Assembly (NCBI GenBank): GCA_008973525.1
Contig: WACJ01000044.1
Location: 1,612,001-1,676,000 of the forward strand
Origin: Stenopsyche tienmushanensis
Taxonomy: Eukaryota; Arthropoda; Insecta; Trichoptera; Stenopsychidae
Length of the DNA: 64,000 nt
Direction of reading: 5' to 3'
A program made the position numbers and the translations under genes. The notes below the pieces were generated by a model. The model made no database searches, was not told the origin of the DNA, and was given only the letters and a program-made list of their open reading frames with translations. This document shows positions 1 through 10,310 of this stretch, in pieces (the first letter of the stretch is position 1; each line of letters starts with the position of its first letter).

Positions 1-224
1 AATTATTTGCTAACCCCGCGAGACCGGGACTCCTCCTCAAATGAGATACTGGATCAACAATCCACCCACGAGCCACTCTACAAGGATGCCATTTACGTGA
101 ACCGTCTCAAATTTATTGTGCGAAAATACCAAATCCCATCCGACAACTTAATAAAGGCTAATCGTACTAGATCCACCAGGCTAAATGTTACCAATTATAC
201 CAACGCAGCCGTTTTTTCTTGGTT
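1..224. other. unassigned window edge with an open frame
   Basis: A plus-strand frame stays open from position 7 into the LINE tail that follows. Its first ~70 residues (basic and Asn-rich) match nothing I recognise. It may be a more 5' part of the same LINE or unrelated DNA joined to it. No splice signals or start context support a host exon. Confidence 0.3.
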
Positions 225-500
225 TCATCATTCAATCGTTGCAATATGTTCGCTCTTTAGGTTTGGACTTTCCCCGATCTCGGAGTGTCCATGTGGACAT
301 CTGATCGTATGACGCACATTCATCGTGTCAACGGTCTGAAAAGCGGACCGGTTGAACACACAAACTTTGTGGCCACTGCGTCCTCTTCCTATTACAAAAT
401 CTAGCTAATTTCTTCCCCACACTCAGAGCGCAGAGCGCAGAGGTCCCAAATAGCGGGACCAATAAACAGATCGGATCAGCGGAGGGTCCCCATATTCCTT
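225..500 (+). mobile_element. LINE 3' tail, copy 1
   Basis: The plus strand encodes GLSPISECPCG, the Cys-x-Cys-Gly start of the CCHC knuckle that follows the reverse transcriptase in R1/Jockey-type LINEs. In another frame it then encodes the family-specific end GLKSGPVEHTNFVATASS. About 25 residues between the two are missing, so the copy is frameshifted and dead. The segment around 465-515 (ATCAGCGGAGGGTCCCCATA, then TTTGTCTCAAATGTGA) recurs near 61255-61300 and is probably the LINE 3' UTR. The family assignment is inferred from motif order, not from a search. Confidence 0.65.
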
Positions 501-760
501 TGTCTCAAATGTGACAAAATAATAAAAACAGATGATAAATGTATTGTTTGAGTTGATAATTTTAATAAACAATCATATTGTATTAGAAACAGAAGCACAG
601 CATTGAAGATAAAGCGCTATAGAGCGCTTCACGCAACACTTGCGGGCGTACTCTCTTTATATCGGTCTATTGCGCTCGCAACATGTGCGTGCATACTCAT
701 CAAAGGCTTAAGCGTGAGATAAATTTTTAGTCATATTGTATGTGATATTTAAACAAAATG
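500..760 (+). repeat. family D/E repeat, partial copy
   Basis: This stretch holds ATATTGTATTAGAAACAGAAGC, AAGCGCTATAGAGCGCTTCA and GCATACTCATCAAAGGCTTA. The same blocks occur in order at 1460-1510 (first two) and, inverted, at 63470-63650. The end module resembles the ACTCATCAACGG end of family D copies. No coding capacity is seen. A non-autonomous element or old LTR fragment is possible. Confidence 0.5.
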
Positions 761-1244
761 AGCACATTCTGTTGTGTTTGAGATGAAATATGAATCCTAT
801 TACAAATATAATATAGCATAACTCAAAAGCTAGTCGACTTCATTATCCCCAGTCATTGTTATTATAAGCTCGCTTCTATTTAATCGCATATTATGTGCGC
901 ATTTACTATTGTTCGTGTCAATGTGGAGCAAATTAAATTACTTCACCGCTAGAAACAACGAGACCGCAAATCATACGTTTTATAAACTTCCACAATAATG
1001 TAACGTATCCAATTAATCATTAATATGGTAAGTTTCAGCCCATTTCAATGTGTATTCGAAATGTGGAGAGCTTCGGAATTATTTTAATGTGCTAATTTAT
1101 TTATAATGCACATCAAGTTTTGTACATAATCAATTCAATTTGAAATGAAAACCCAATCGGGAATACATATTTAAACACATCCTAAAGCAATACTAATTAA
1201 ATTTATTAAACAGAGCTTGGAAATTGAGCTTTTAGACGGTTTTT
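760..1244. other. AT-rich stretch, nothing recognised
   Basis: AT-rich sequence with no sustained open frame, no TE motif and no repeat shared with the rest of the window that I could see. Confidence 0.5.
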
Positions 1245-1665
1245 CCGCCACTTATCGTCCACAACAATCTAATTTGACTCAGGACCGCGCAGCGTGAATG
1301 AAGATTGTATATCAATAAATTAATCTTCACACTGTTGATATTGTTGGGCCTCATAATAACCCCAACATCTACGAAGACCCCATACCTGATGGTTTTCAAT
1401 CGGATACAGACAAATTCACTTATTCCATGTTTGAAATAAGTATTTGAATATATAATAATATTATATTAGAAATGAAAGCACGGCATTAAAAATGAAGCGC
1501 TATATTTGAAAATATTTAAACGTGTAGGGGTACCTTTATAATATAACTTTGCCATCGATGTACGAGTGTATGAGACGCAAGACATCCGTCTCTGTCTCCG
1601 ATTCACTAATATCCGCACTCAATGCGCTAGAATGCTCTTTCTGTATCACTCATTTGCTTAATTTG
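1245..1665 (+). repeat. family D repeat, longest copy
   Basis: This copy contains both conserved blocks of the family. Block X (about 1265-1440) runs from the CGCAGCGTGA motif through ATCAATAAATT to TGTTGATATTGTTGGGCC and ATACAGACAAATTCACTTAT. Block Y (about 1526-1655) starts TGTAGGGGTACC and carries GTCTCTGTCTCCGATTCACT and AATGCTCTTTCTGTATCAC. The blocks recur at 19070, 37742, 48370, 55730, 57725, 58965 and, in part, elsewhere. There is no open frame. Block X has an AATAAA motif and block Y starts with TGT, so an LTR origin is conceivable but unproven. Confidence 0.65.
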
Positions 1666-3545
1666 GATAATGTTTCTTCGAAGAGAAGTTTATTTAGAAC
1701 ATAATTTATGTAACAGGATCCAAATATAATACATATTTAGGTCAATCCGAATTTGTATTGTATGTTTGATGCAGGCTTTGATTGAACAATAAATTCTACA
1801 TATTCACAGGTCGAAAATGAGCCGCATAATTAATGAATAGTCTATGTATTAATTTGTTCCATGTTGCAAATTACCAATGCCAAAAGATTTTAGCACGATT
1901 TGTCATTGACATTGTAAATATTTTATTTTAATTTTTGGCCGTATGTGCTTATTATATTTTTAATCAAAATTTCTTAGTCTTTAAGGCTTAGTTAATTCAT
2001 TAGTTCAACATAGATTCGGATTTATTTGATATTAGGTTTTAAAAGCAAGCAGACATCTTTTAGAATTTGACATAGAAAACAATTCGCAATACACATGCGT
2101 GTAATGTTTGTTTTAGCAATGTACCATAGATGGCAGTGTAAATATTTTATTTATTTTTTGCGGTTCAACTCTTAGATAATTTTATAATTTACTCATTCAT
2201 TTCAATTGAATAGACGTTAAAACTATAAATATTTCCGCTAGATGGCAGTACTTTTAATTTTAAATGTCATTAAATACTCCTTGATTAATATTATAGTATT
2301 CATTAGCATTTTTTAAATTATTCATGGCATAGGGATTATTTTCTGGATTTTGGGAATATTTATCATATTTAATTCAATGGTTCCCGCAATTTTATTTTAG
2401 AATTCTTATACTATTTATTGATACATTTTTTTTACATCAAGTTAAGCCTTTTTTATTTCATGTTAAATATTTTCATTTCAAATTGTTATTGTTATTTTTT
2501 TTTTGTACATTTTTATTTTTAAGCCAAGCAGCTGAGTACCTGTTTTTTAATTTTTTTAAAAAAATATATAATTAACAGTTTGTCAATTATTCTATTCAAT
2601 GAAAGATTTATAGCATTAAAATTGGATACAAAATGAAATAAAAAGCATTTTTTATTCAATATTTTATTTTCATCTTCAACTTCTCAAAATGAACATTGTT
2701 CGGCGAACAATATGTACAATTATTATAAGGACTTTACGTATATAATACTAGAAAAAAATCATATCACAAGCATGATTATTGATGGCTTTTTAAAAATCGT
2801 GTTTCAATTACGGTACAATATACATTTTAAATCGAGCTTGACGATTGCGTCCTTTCGTTTAAATATATCCAGCAAAATACGTCGATGAACATTTTACTAA
2901 CTAAATAAATAAATAAATATTAATCTAATTTCTGTGCCATTTATCGATAAAAAGCCATCAATGATTTGTTTGCAAATTTAGATTTAATAATGCGCGTTGT
3001 TTTAAATATTCTTCAGCGAGTATAAATAGTTATAAATATATGATATCATCGTGAGACTATTAATATATTGCTATTTGATATTATACTATAATCTTATATT
3101 TACTTATATGTATTAATTATTATATATATACATTTTATATATATAATTAGAAAGAATCGCAAACTTTCATATGAGTTTGCTCGTATGATATAGCAGTCTT
3201 CATACTCGGAACTTGTTAGCTAGCGTGTTAACTAAGGGAGAATGAGTGCTATATTAGTATAAAAATGACTAAAAAATATCGACTCGTTCGAGAGCTGATT
3301 AACGTGACTGTTGTTAATATTTATTATTAAATAGGCGAAGATATTAAGTAAATTTAAAAATTATTTTGTGCTTAGATTTCATGTTAGCGCTGTAAGATTG
3401 TTAGATTTTTTACAGATCATGGTAAAGATAGTAATGAAATAAAATCAAGTACAAATCTAGAATTAATTTTATAAGGCAGTGTCTTCGATCAAGATGCTTG
3501 ATCATACTTTTAATTAAAAATAACCAATTTCATTAAATACTAGAT
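1666..3545. other. 3' flank of the secreted-protein gene
   Basis: Very AT-rich DNA downstream of the minus-strand gene. Candidate poly(A) signals for that gene are ATTAAA (complement of 3509-3514) and AATAAA (complement of 3320-3325), so the 3' UTR probably lies at about 3300-3545. A 14-bp inverted repeat (2778-2791 and 2949-2962) and two TAGATGGCAGT motifs (near 2126 and 2240) are noted separately. No further gene is seen. Confidence 0.5.
2778..2962. repeat. 14-bp inverted repeat, ~157-bp spacer
   Basis: ATTGATGGCTTTTT at 2778-2791 is the exact reverse complement of AAAAAGCCATCAAT at 2949-2962. The spacer is AT-rich and non-coding. It could be the tips of a small degenerate MITE or a structured part of a long 3' UTR. 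I cannot distinguish these. Confidence 0.55.
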
Positions 3546-4445
3546 TCAAGGATAGAAGTTTTGAAGTGCGTCCGAATATAACGAGTTGTACGAATCTCTC
3601 AGGACAAATATATCGCTCGGTTTGCCGTTAAAAAGATATGGTCCTTTGTTGAGCGTCGTTATTTTTGAATCGGTGATGGGCTTCTTGGACGGCTTTGGTC
3701 TTTGGAAGTTGTAGTCGTTCGGTCTCGATTGTTGAGGCCTCGATACGGATGGTCGGGAGAAGGGATTGTACGTATTGATTGCGGGTTGTGTTTGATACGA
3801 CGGTCCTCCTGTCCATTGGTAAACATTTGTCGGTTTACCATTAGAAACAAAATCTATTGGTAAATTAATAAATGGATTTACTGGCGGTGGCACTGGTGGT
3901 CCGATGGATGGAGGATTCGAAACGTAGCCTAAACCCGGTACGAACATATACGGCGTAGGCGGAAGACGGATATAATAAATGGGAGAGTTCTCAAAGCCTA
4001 ACGAATTTGTATTCGAAAAGTCTTTATATGGATTTTGCTTTCGTCGTGATGGAATCGTACGCGAAAGATCTTCATCGTCGACGTTATCGTTGCTCTCTAA
4101 AGTTAATTCATCATCGGCATAATCATCATCTGATGCAAAAAACTGTGGTACATAATCAAAATAATTTAAGGCTTTGTTTTGACGCTGCCTCGTTGTTGTT
4201 CGTACGCCTCTTTCATTTTCAAACGTATTTGCATTTTCATTATCTTGTTTTTCTGCCGATGCTTCTAAAAAGTTTAGTACTTTTCCTCGTCTTGAATTTG
4301 TTTTCGAATTATCTTCCGTCGCTGGATCGTTCGACGTTATTTCCGAAGGTTCGAGTGTTGCTCTCCGAACGCGGAATAAATACGGCGCTGCTGACACGAG
4401 TGAAAGCATCGTCACGAACAGTAGCAAGCTGATTCTTGAAGCCAT
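3546..4445 (-). CDS. secreted Pro/Tyr-rich cysteine-free protein
   Basis: A 299-residue frame from ATG at 4445 to TGA at 3548-3546. The frame runs open four codons further, but those cross a splice acceptor. ATG 4445 has a good context (AAAAATGG), so I chose it. Residues 1-20 (MASRISLLLFVTMLSLVSAA) are a typical signal peptide. Residues 25-28 are RVRR, a furin-type processing site. Then follow a basic/acidic low-complexity stretch (30-100, with related KVLNF and KALNYF motifs at 55 and 91), an acidic patch (105-127), a proline-rich segment (161-195), and two NGKP modules (202 and 273), the second leading into a Tyr-rich C terminus ending NFYP. There are no cysteines and no membrane segment after the signal. 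I do not recognise the family. An extracellular or cuticle/eggshell/silk-like matrix role is inference only. Confidence 0.85.
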   Translation of the reverse strand: MASRISLLLFVTMLSLVSAAPYLFRVRRATLEPSEITSNDPATEDNSKTNSRRGKVLNFLEASAEKQDNENANTFENERGVRTTTRQRQNKALNYFDYVPQFFASDDDYADDELTLESNDNVDDEDLSRTIPSRRKQNPYKDFSNTNSLGFENSPIYYIRLPPTPYMFVPGLGYVSNPPSIGPPVPPPVNPFINLPIDFVSNGKPTNVYQWTGGPSYQTQPAINTYNPFSRPSVSRPQQSRPNDYNFQRPKPSKKPITDSKITTLNKGPYLFNGKPSDIFVLRDSYNSLYSDALQNFYP

Positions 4446-4451
4446 TTTTAT

Positions 4452-4461
4452 CTGCAATCAG
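4452..4461 (-). promoter_or_regulatory. 3' splice site before the start codon
   Basis: On the minus strand TTTTCTGATTGCAG is followed six bases later by the ATG, a classical polypyrimidine-AG acceptor. It implies a 5' UTR or 5' coding exon upstream. A donor-like GTGTAAAT at 4518-4511 would give a short intron of about 65-67 nt. Joined there, an upstream ATG would be in frame and would extend the protein by three residues. Which donor is used cannot be settled from sequence alone. Confidence 0.6.
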
Positions 4462-5715
4462 AAAACAAATCGTTTTTATTCAAATCAAATTCATATCAAA
4501 TAATTTTGAGATTTACACCATTTTCTTTTAATCAACGCAGCATCTGTACGTACGACCAATATGTCACTAACAAAAAATAATACTTCTTATTAGCGTCAAA
4601 TAGAGCATTGCCAATTATACCCAAAGTGAAAAGACTATAAAAAACGTTATTAAACGTGCCATTCGACAATGATTCAACTTTTTACGCCGCTTTTTTAAGT
4701 CCATTAAAACGTTTTATTTCAACGCCGGCAATCATCCGTCGCGTCGCTCACAATAATTCACATCATGTAACGATATAGAATCATTTGAAGGCTTTTGAAT
4801 ATAATATCAGGACTATAACGGCAATATTAAAACGTTTTTGTATGGATCGCTCATTCAGCGTTATGCACACGGTCATTGATAATACGGGAGCTTACTCCGT
4901 TAAAATGATTGCTAAACAAGTTTTTTGGAAACTTATATATTTAAATGATCAAACAAATTTCAAATAATATCATTGTCATGCTTCAAATATATTAAATTTA
5001 GGAAATAAAAATACAAAATTATATAACGTCAATTCAACTTGATTCGTTAACATTTTCAAATATTGTTTATGTGAATAAATTATTGAATATTTTCATGTTT
5101 ATATTTTTTATATGCACGTTGATTTATATATCTTTATACTGATGCAATTCAATTTAAATTATTTTATATGATAATAACGTATAATTGCATTACCGAGTGC
5201 AATCAATCGGCAATAAAATGGCATCAATGCATGCAAATCTCGCTCGTTTTTTAATCAAGATGCATTTATTTCATCGCCGCCATTAGTTTTATTATGCATT
5301 TATTACTCTGTGCTAATGTGCGTTTCATGCGCGATTTTTAACGTTGTTCTCCGATTTTACCTCATTTATTTTTAACAATGATGACCGATATTAAGGCAAA
5401 ATTTAAATGGCATTAAGAGAAATTTAACCGGATTTAACTGGAGCAAAATACAAAATTAATGCGAATAAAATATACATACGTCCACTCCTCCCTTCGTCCG
5501 TGATCATCATTATGATTCCGTGGTAAATGGTAAGTCTGCTCTTTATTAGCGGCTGGGAAATCGGCAAATAACAAACGAGCCAATTACCATATATCAAACA
5601 TGTCCATGAAAACGATTCTGTGACATGAAAATTGCTCGAGCATTTTCCCATCATTAAAGAAGTTGACCTTCGTTTATAATTTAAGCATTATTGTTGAATT
5701 TATATGATTTCTTCA
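4462..5715. other. 5' flank of the secreted-protein gene
   Basis: AT-rich, apparently single-copy DNA upstream of the gene's known exon. It should contain the 5' UTR exon and promoter, but no TATA/initiator pair is strong enough to name. A short plus-strand open frame (4785-4967) looks random. Confidence 0.45.
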
Positions 5716-6540
5716 TTAGTTGAGTTTCGTTTGAATCGAAATTAAGACATTTCTGTAGTCGGGACACCAGCTTTTGTATGCCAGTGTCATAGACCTCCCC
5801 CAACAGCCTTCCTCGAGCTCCTGATCGTTGGGAAAAGGTTTTCCCCCCAAAAACTCATTTAGCTCAGTGAAAACGTGAAAGGCGCCAAGTGGGGTGAATA
5901 GGGAGGATGGGTGAAAGTATCCCATCCAAACGATGTCAGCAGCTCCTTTGAAGCTCACATGGTGTGGGACCTGGAGCTATCATGCAAGAGGCTGACTCCC
6001 TGGGTTAGCTCTTTTGAGTTTCTTTATGGTATTGCAATAAGCCTCTGCGTTAATAATAGTCCCTTTAGGCATAAAATCCACCAAAAGACCCCTTATGCTC
6101 AAAAAAAAAAATAGATTCACGTGACTTTTCCTACTTTTTGGTAGCTAGGGAAAATGTATAACGCCACTAAAGTGATTGTCTTTTGGATTCTGAGGTGTAG
6201 TGACACACCCACATCTCATTCCACATCACCATAGAGTTCAGAAAATATTTTCCTACTTGTGGGCATCAATAAGACCTTTTTTGAATAACTTGACCCAATT
6301 CGTGACATGTTGTTTGCTCATCACATCACTACCATAAACTTCCACGAGCTTCCAATGGATATTCGCGGCAGTATTGTTCTGCAAAATCAAAAAAACCATT
6401 GACCGCGTGGATCTCGCACGAACGACCTCTCCATCGGAAGAATTCACTGTGACTGAACAAAATGGCCGACAAACAAGCGGAACCAAACAAATTGACCTCA
6501 AGATCCCTAGTAACCTAACCCTGTGTAAAATAGTTGGCAA
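5716..6540 (-). mobile_element. mariner transposase relic A
   Basis: The minus strand reads through a mariner transposase in order. The N-terminal HTH segment is YGSDVMSKQHVTNWVKLF (about 6335-6270). After a deletion comes the region around the first catalytic Asp, VCHYTSESKRQS (about 6210-6170), with the expected TGDE replaced by MWNE. Then come a GVLLVDFMPKG-like stretch in shifted frames, KELLTSFGWDTF and HPPYSP (about 5955-5890), and EFLGGKPFPNDQELEE (about 5855-5805). Roughly 100 residues between the HTH and the catalytic region are missing, and stops and frameshifts abound. The 5' leader (6430-6480) matches copies at 34935, 44430 and 51910. Non-functional. Confidence 0.85.
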
Positions 6541-6587
6541 GAGTGATAGTCCACGTCAATTTCAGGCCGCCGCCTCTCACTATTCTT

Positions 6588-7160
6588 CGGGTGGATGTCT
6601 CACTCTATTGTGCCCGCCCATAAAGCCCTACATCTATGGGTAACAATCAAACCCCTGGAGTAATGATGTAGAGTAGAAGTGGGCAAAAGTAGTCTCGTCA
6701 GCTTGCTCATTAAACGCTACTGGGGAAGTCCAGCTAACATCACTTGGGTGCGCAGCTTACCCTGTGCTGCGTACCCATAAAGTGGAATATGGAACTACCT
6801 ATTACAGAAAGAGCAGGAGTACTTTGTGATAAAGGGTACACCACTATTCTCAACAGCCTAGTACATACAGGGAAGAAAGACTACAGCTGCGGCGACTCAT
6901 CTCTTGGTCCTCTTTGACAGTCCGTCATCTGTTGCAGCCTTCTTCAAACTGAGGTTGGACTCGTAGTGGACTGGTCTCGCGTAGTAGTTCCTTTGCGTTT
7001 TAACATAACCTCTTCCTTCCTCCTTCATTGCTCTTCAGGTACAGGTGGTCTGAAACCAGTCTTTCTGCAGGAACCTCGTCTCATTTTGTAGATACTTAAA
7101 ATCGTGGATGACTGTTCTGAGGTCACTCAGCGTTGGCTCTGGAGAGGGGCATGGACTCTA
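6588..7160 (+). mobile_element. LINE 5'-leader-like repeat, copy 1
   Basis: This shares a long, GC-richer block with 25108, 26014 and 43890. Shared landmarks are GCCCACCCATAAA-type opening, CCAGCTAACAT(G/C)A, TGGGTGCGCAGCTT, CACCACTAT(T/C)CTCAACAGCCTAG, CGGCGACTC and CAAACTGAGGTTGGACT. No long open frame is present. The block resembles the untranslated 5' part of a LINE; that is inference. Here it is followed 225 bp later by a LINE tail in the same orientation, so 6588-7650 may be one internally deleted element. Confidence 0.6.
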
Positions 7161-7384
7161 TCTTAACCTTTCCCTTACTATGCTAAAAATACCCACCGTT
7201 GATATGTATTTGGTACACCACTATTACTTTTATTGACTATACTTGAGGTTGAAATATAACAATATTTGTAAAGTTATAAAATTATACCAAATGATATGAA
7301 TGACCGGTAAGGAATAGTTAAAGAATCCAAATATATCATTAAGTCTCTATCTGTCTGATCTCAACTATTTTTCTCCTTGGTAAG
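7161..7384. other. spacer between LINE leader and LINE tail
   Basis: AT-rich, no open frame, not obviously repeated. It may be filler from an internal LINE deletion. Confidence 0.35.
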
Positions 7385-7655
7385 AAACACCTGAGATGTT
7401 ACTGGATCACTCCAGATTACTGGATGTCATTCCTTGCAGGGCACGGACAGTTTCGGGCTTCGCTGCATAAATTTGAATTTTCCCCGATCTCGAAGTCTAC
7501 ATTCGGGGATCCATTCATGGACGCAGATCATATTCTGTGAACATATCTGAGCACGGCGCCTGATCGCAAGGTGTTCATTCAAAGAGTCAGCGGTCCGAAA
7601 AGGGGACCGATTTGACACACAAACCTTGTGGCCACTCCCTCTTCGTTTAAGGCCT
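7385..7655 (+). mobile_element. LINE 3' tail, copy 2
   Basis: In shifting plus-strand frames this matches the family tail: SPDYWMS, a GHGQFRA-type motif (HGQFRASLHKFEFSP), a decayed C-x-CG knuckle, then a KSGP-type end reading SAVRKGDRFDTQTLWPL out of frame. The TGHG-x-F motif before a CxCG knuckle is typical of R1/Jockey-clade C termini. Multiple frameshifts make it a pseudogene fragment. Confidence 0.65.
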
Positions 7656-8984
7656 TCTAAAATCTCTATGTTTGTGGAAGCGGAGGGCTAATTTAAAATA
7701 TATTAATTCGCTTTTGCACCTTGTTGTGCACACATTTGGAGAAGGGATTGTATTAGTATTAAAAATATTCGCGCGGAAAATTTATAAAGAAATGAAAATG
7801 CTCGATATTTGCATATTTTTCGATAAATTCTCGAGAAGAAACACTAGTCGAGTGTGGCCTTTTGAGGAATTATTCAATTGTCCATCGTAAAACTTAGAGC
7901 GTGATTAGTTTAACATATCGGAATGTGGTTGCAGATCTCTAACCATTTATTCGAAACAAAGATCAAGGTTCGCTATTCACAGGTGTATGTCTAGTAGATA
8001 ATGTCCGCCCCCATACCACTTGTTCTACACTCACTATGGTAAAGGTTTGAAAGGTTACGTATTTATTCTCATTCAACTAAGGGCAAACTGGGTGCTTATC
8101 TTTTTGGCCTCTGAAAGAACCACTAATGAGGTCTCATATCTTGTCTGCGGAACCTACAACAACGGCTCACATAATAGTCTAAATTATAGAACAATGCACC
8201 GCAACTATTATAAATTTCGCTATAAAAGCACTGGATATAAGTGGCTAAGGAGCATATTTTAAAATATGCAATTAAATACGCGTTTAACTTGTAAATCTGC
8301 ATTATCCAATAAGGATTCTGACGCGATGGGGGTACTTTTATGATTAATTAGGAAAATTGATCCAGATCATAATGGCGCCATAAAGCATATTTTTTCAAGG
8401 AGTATCAGCTCGCAGCATGTAAGCTCATATGCAATCGGGTAAAAATAGACGTGTGGGAAGGTAATTTTATGTTACTGTGTAATTTATCTAATGATGCCCA
8501 CGTAACGCCCTCTTTTGCCACGTACCTGGACGAGCTCTTCTCCAAGGAGGGCGTCCAGGAGATGGGTGCATCTTTAACGTGCGGTTGCTCCACTAAACCA
8601 AACCTGTACTCATTTGTTATCCAGAGATGTAATTACAAAGCTCAGCGAAAATTTGATACGTCATGATTACCTCTATGCAGAAGGAGAGAGAATCGAAGCG
8701 GTGGTCTTGGTGAAGGTGAAGATAATCGTCTGAATTGTTGGGATGCTTTTTATCTTATTTTTGTTCCGTCTGATGTTAGACTTATCCAGATTGCTGTTGT
8801 CTTGAATCAATTGAATCATATTTATTTCATATCATATTCATGAAGATTGAATCAAATCACACAACTCCAGAAAACTTGGAGAAAACGGATGACCTTTTAA
8901 TATATATCATGCCCAATAGTCACTACATCTAACTTCAAGATCACTACATCAAACTTCTCGCAAATCCAATTTATTGTTACTTTT
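7656..8984. other. no gene recognised
   Basis: Mostly AT-rich DNA. A GC-richer pocket at 8490-8600 has short open frames on both strands (8451-8666 plus, 8405-8593 minus), but neither protein has recognisable motifs. An old TE coding remnant is possible. Confidence 0.4.
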
Positions 8985-9130
8985 TAGTACATGTCATAGA
9001 AAATGCCACAAAAAGCTCTAAAATAGGACGGAGTGCCTATAAAGTTCGTATGTCCAATCGGTCCGCTTTTCAGACCGCTGACGAATAAGCACCTTGCAAT
9101 CGGAAACCATACCTGAACATGTTTACTATA
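8985..9130 (-). mobile_element. LINE 3' tail, copy 3
   Basis: The minus strand encodes a GLKSGPIGHTNFIGTPSYF-like end of the LINE tail, preceded by an HVQVWFPIARCLF stretch matching the CPGMVSDREVL part of other copies. Only the last ~50 codons remain, with substitutions in the zinc-knuckle part. Confidence 0.55.
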
Positions 9131-9999
9131 TTATAAAAATGAATAGAGTCAATCAGTGTTGGTTCATGTAAAATAAAAATTATGTACAACTCTCGACCGA
9201 GTCGGTATTCTGCGTTTTGCGCCCCAAGCCCAGCTGCGCTCATGGCGGGCGCCTGCGTTGCCACGCCCTTGTTACGGCCCTCTTAGGACGAAGTTTCAAT
9301 TCACAGAGATTCGAAGAATTTATTGGTTTTAAAAATGCGTCCATAAAAATGTAATAAGCATTATAGTTTCGCATTGGCAAAATACTATTGAAGCTGATGG
9401 GGATTGTTTTTATCGAATTTATTATATTTAAAAAAATGTTTGACGTTATAAATCTCATTTATGAAATCCGAACGTTCATGTGATACGCCCTAATCAAATG
9501 TTGCCAATTTTAAGCTATTTATTCCAAATAAGATTGTATTTTTAACTTTTTAACGTTTGTTGTCTTAGGGCGACTTGTTCCCTGTTGAACACATTCTGTT
9601 CTATTGGATCGTTTGTGTATTTTGAGCATTTTTTGTTCAGGGTTGTCACAACGCAATTAATATTTTTTGTTGATATTATATACACACTTTAAATTAATTG
9701 TTTATTTAAAATTGTTTCAATTTACTATCAATACTAATATGGACAGTTTTTACAAGGCATTCTTATAATGAAAAATGATCAATACCATAATTTAAGCTTG
9801 AGTGAAAACTTTCTGAGGTTCATTTTGACATTTATTTTCATATCATTTATTTTGAGATGCATGAAAATGATTTTAAGGGTCTAAAAATTGGAGAAAAAAT
9901 ATTCTTAATTAGTAAAAATCTCACTTAAGTTCTTAAAGATAGGTTAATCTCAAAAAAAAAGTATTTTACTTTGTTTTATTTTCACAAAAATAGTTTTTG
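9131..9999. other. GC pocket then AT-rich DNA, unassigned
   Basis: A GC-rich pocket at 9180-9290 interrupts AT-rich DNA and is out of character with its surroundings, but I recognise no motif in it. The rest (9300-9999) has no sustained open frame. Confidence 0.35.
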
Positions 10000-10310
10000 A
10001 AAAAGTCATTTTTTAGCCTTGTTTTTTCAGTTTTAATTTATTTTTAAATAGTTAAAAATAAAATTTTGATATAAATCTGGTAGAGACAATAGAGAGTTAT
10101 ATACGAAAAGTTTATACCAAATTTAGAGTAAATCATTTAATTATAATTTGAGTTATCGTGTCAACCGAAAAAGGTTTCATTCGGGTGGGTCGGTTTAGTT
10201 GGCGCATCACTTAAATAGCTATAACATCGTAAATAATTATAATTTTGGAAATTTCTTTGGAGAATAGATTCTTAAATACCTATACTTTGAAAATATGCAA
10301 TAAAACCCAA
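10000..10310 (+). repeat. family A repeat, copy 1
   Basis: Core signature of this AT-rich family: TTTTTAAATAGTTAAAAATA, AAATCTGGTAG, ACAATAGA(A)GA(T)TATAT, TTTGAGTTATCGTGTCAACC, ATAGCTATAAC and ATGCAATAAAAC, in that order. The same order is seen at 20330, 39130 and 62950 (plus) and inverted at 30510, 38570, 50690, 53090 and 54850. No coding capacity. Confidence 0.65.

Noticed and set aside
1245..1665. Family D as a definite LTR retrotransposon
   Set aside because: No internal gag-pol, no paired LTRs and no target duplication could be seen; left as an unnamed repeat.
4007..4432. 141-residue plus-strand open frame opposite the secreted-protein gene
   Set aside because: It is the antisense shadow of a frame with a signal peptide, good start context and splice acceptor.
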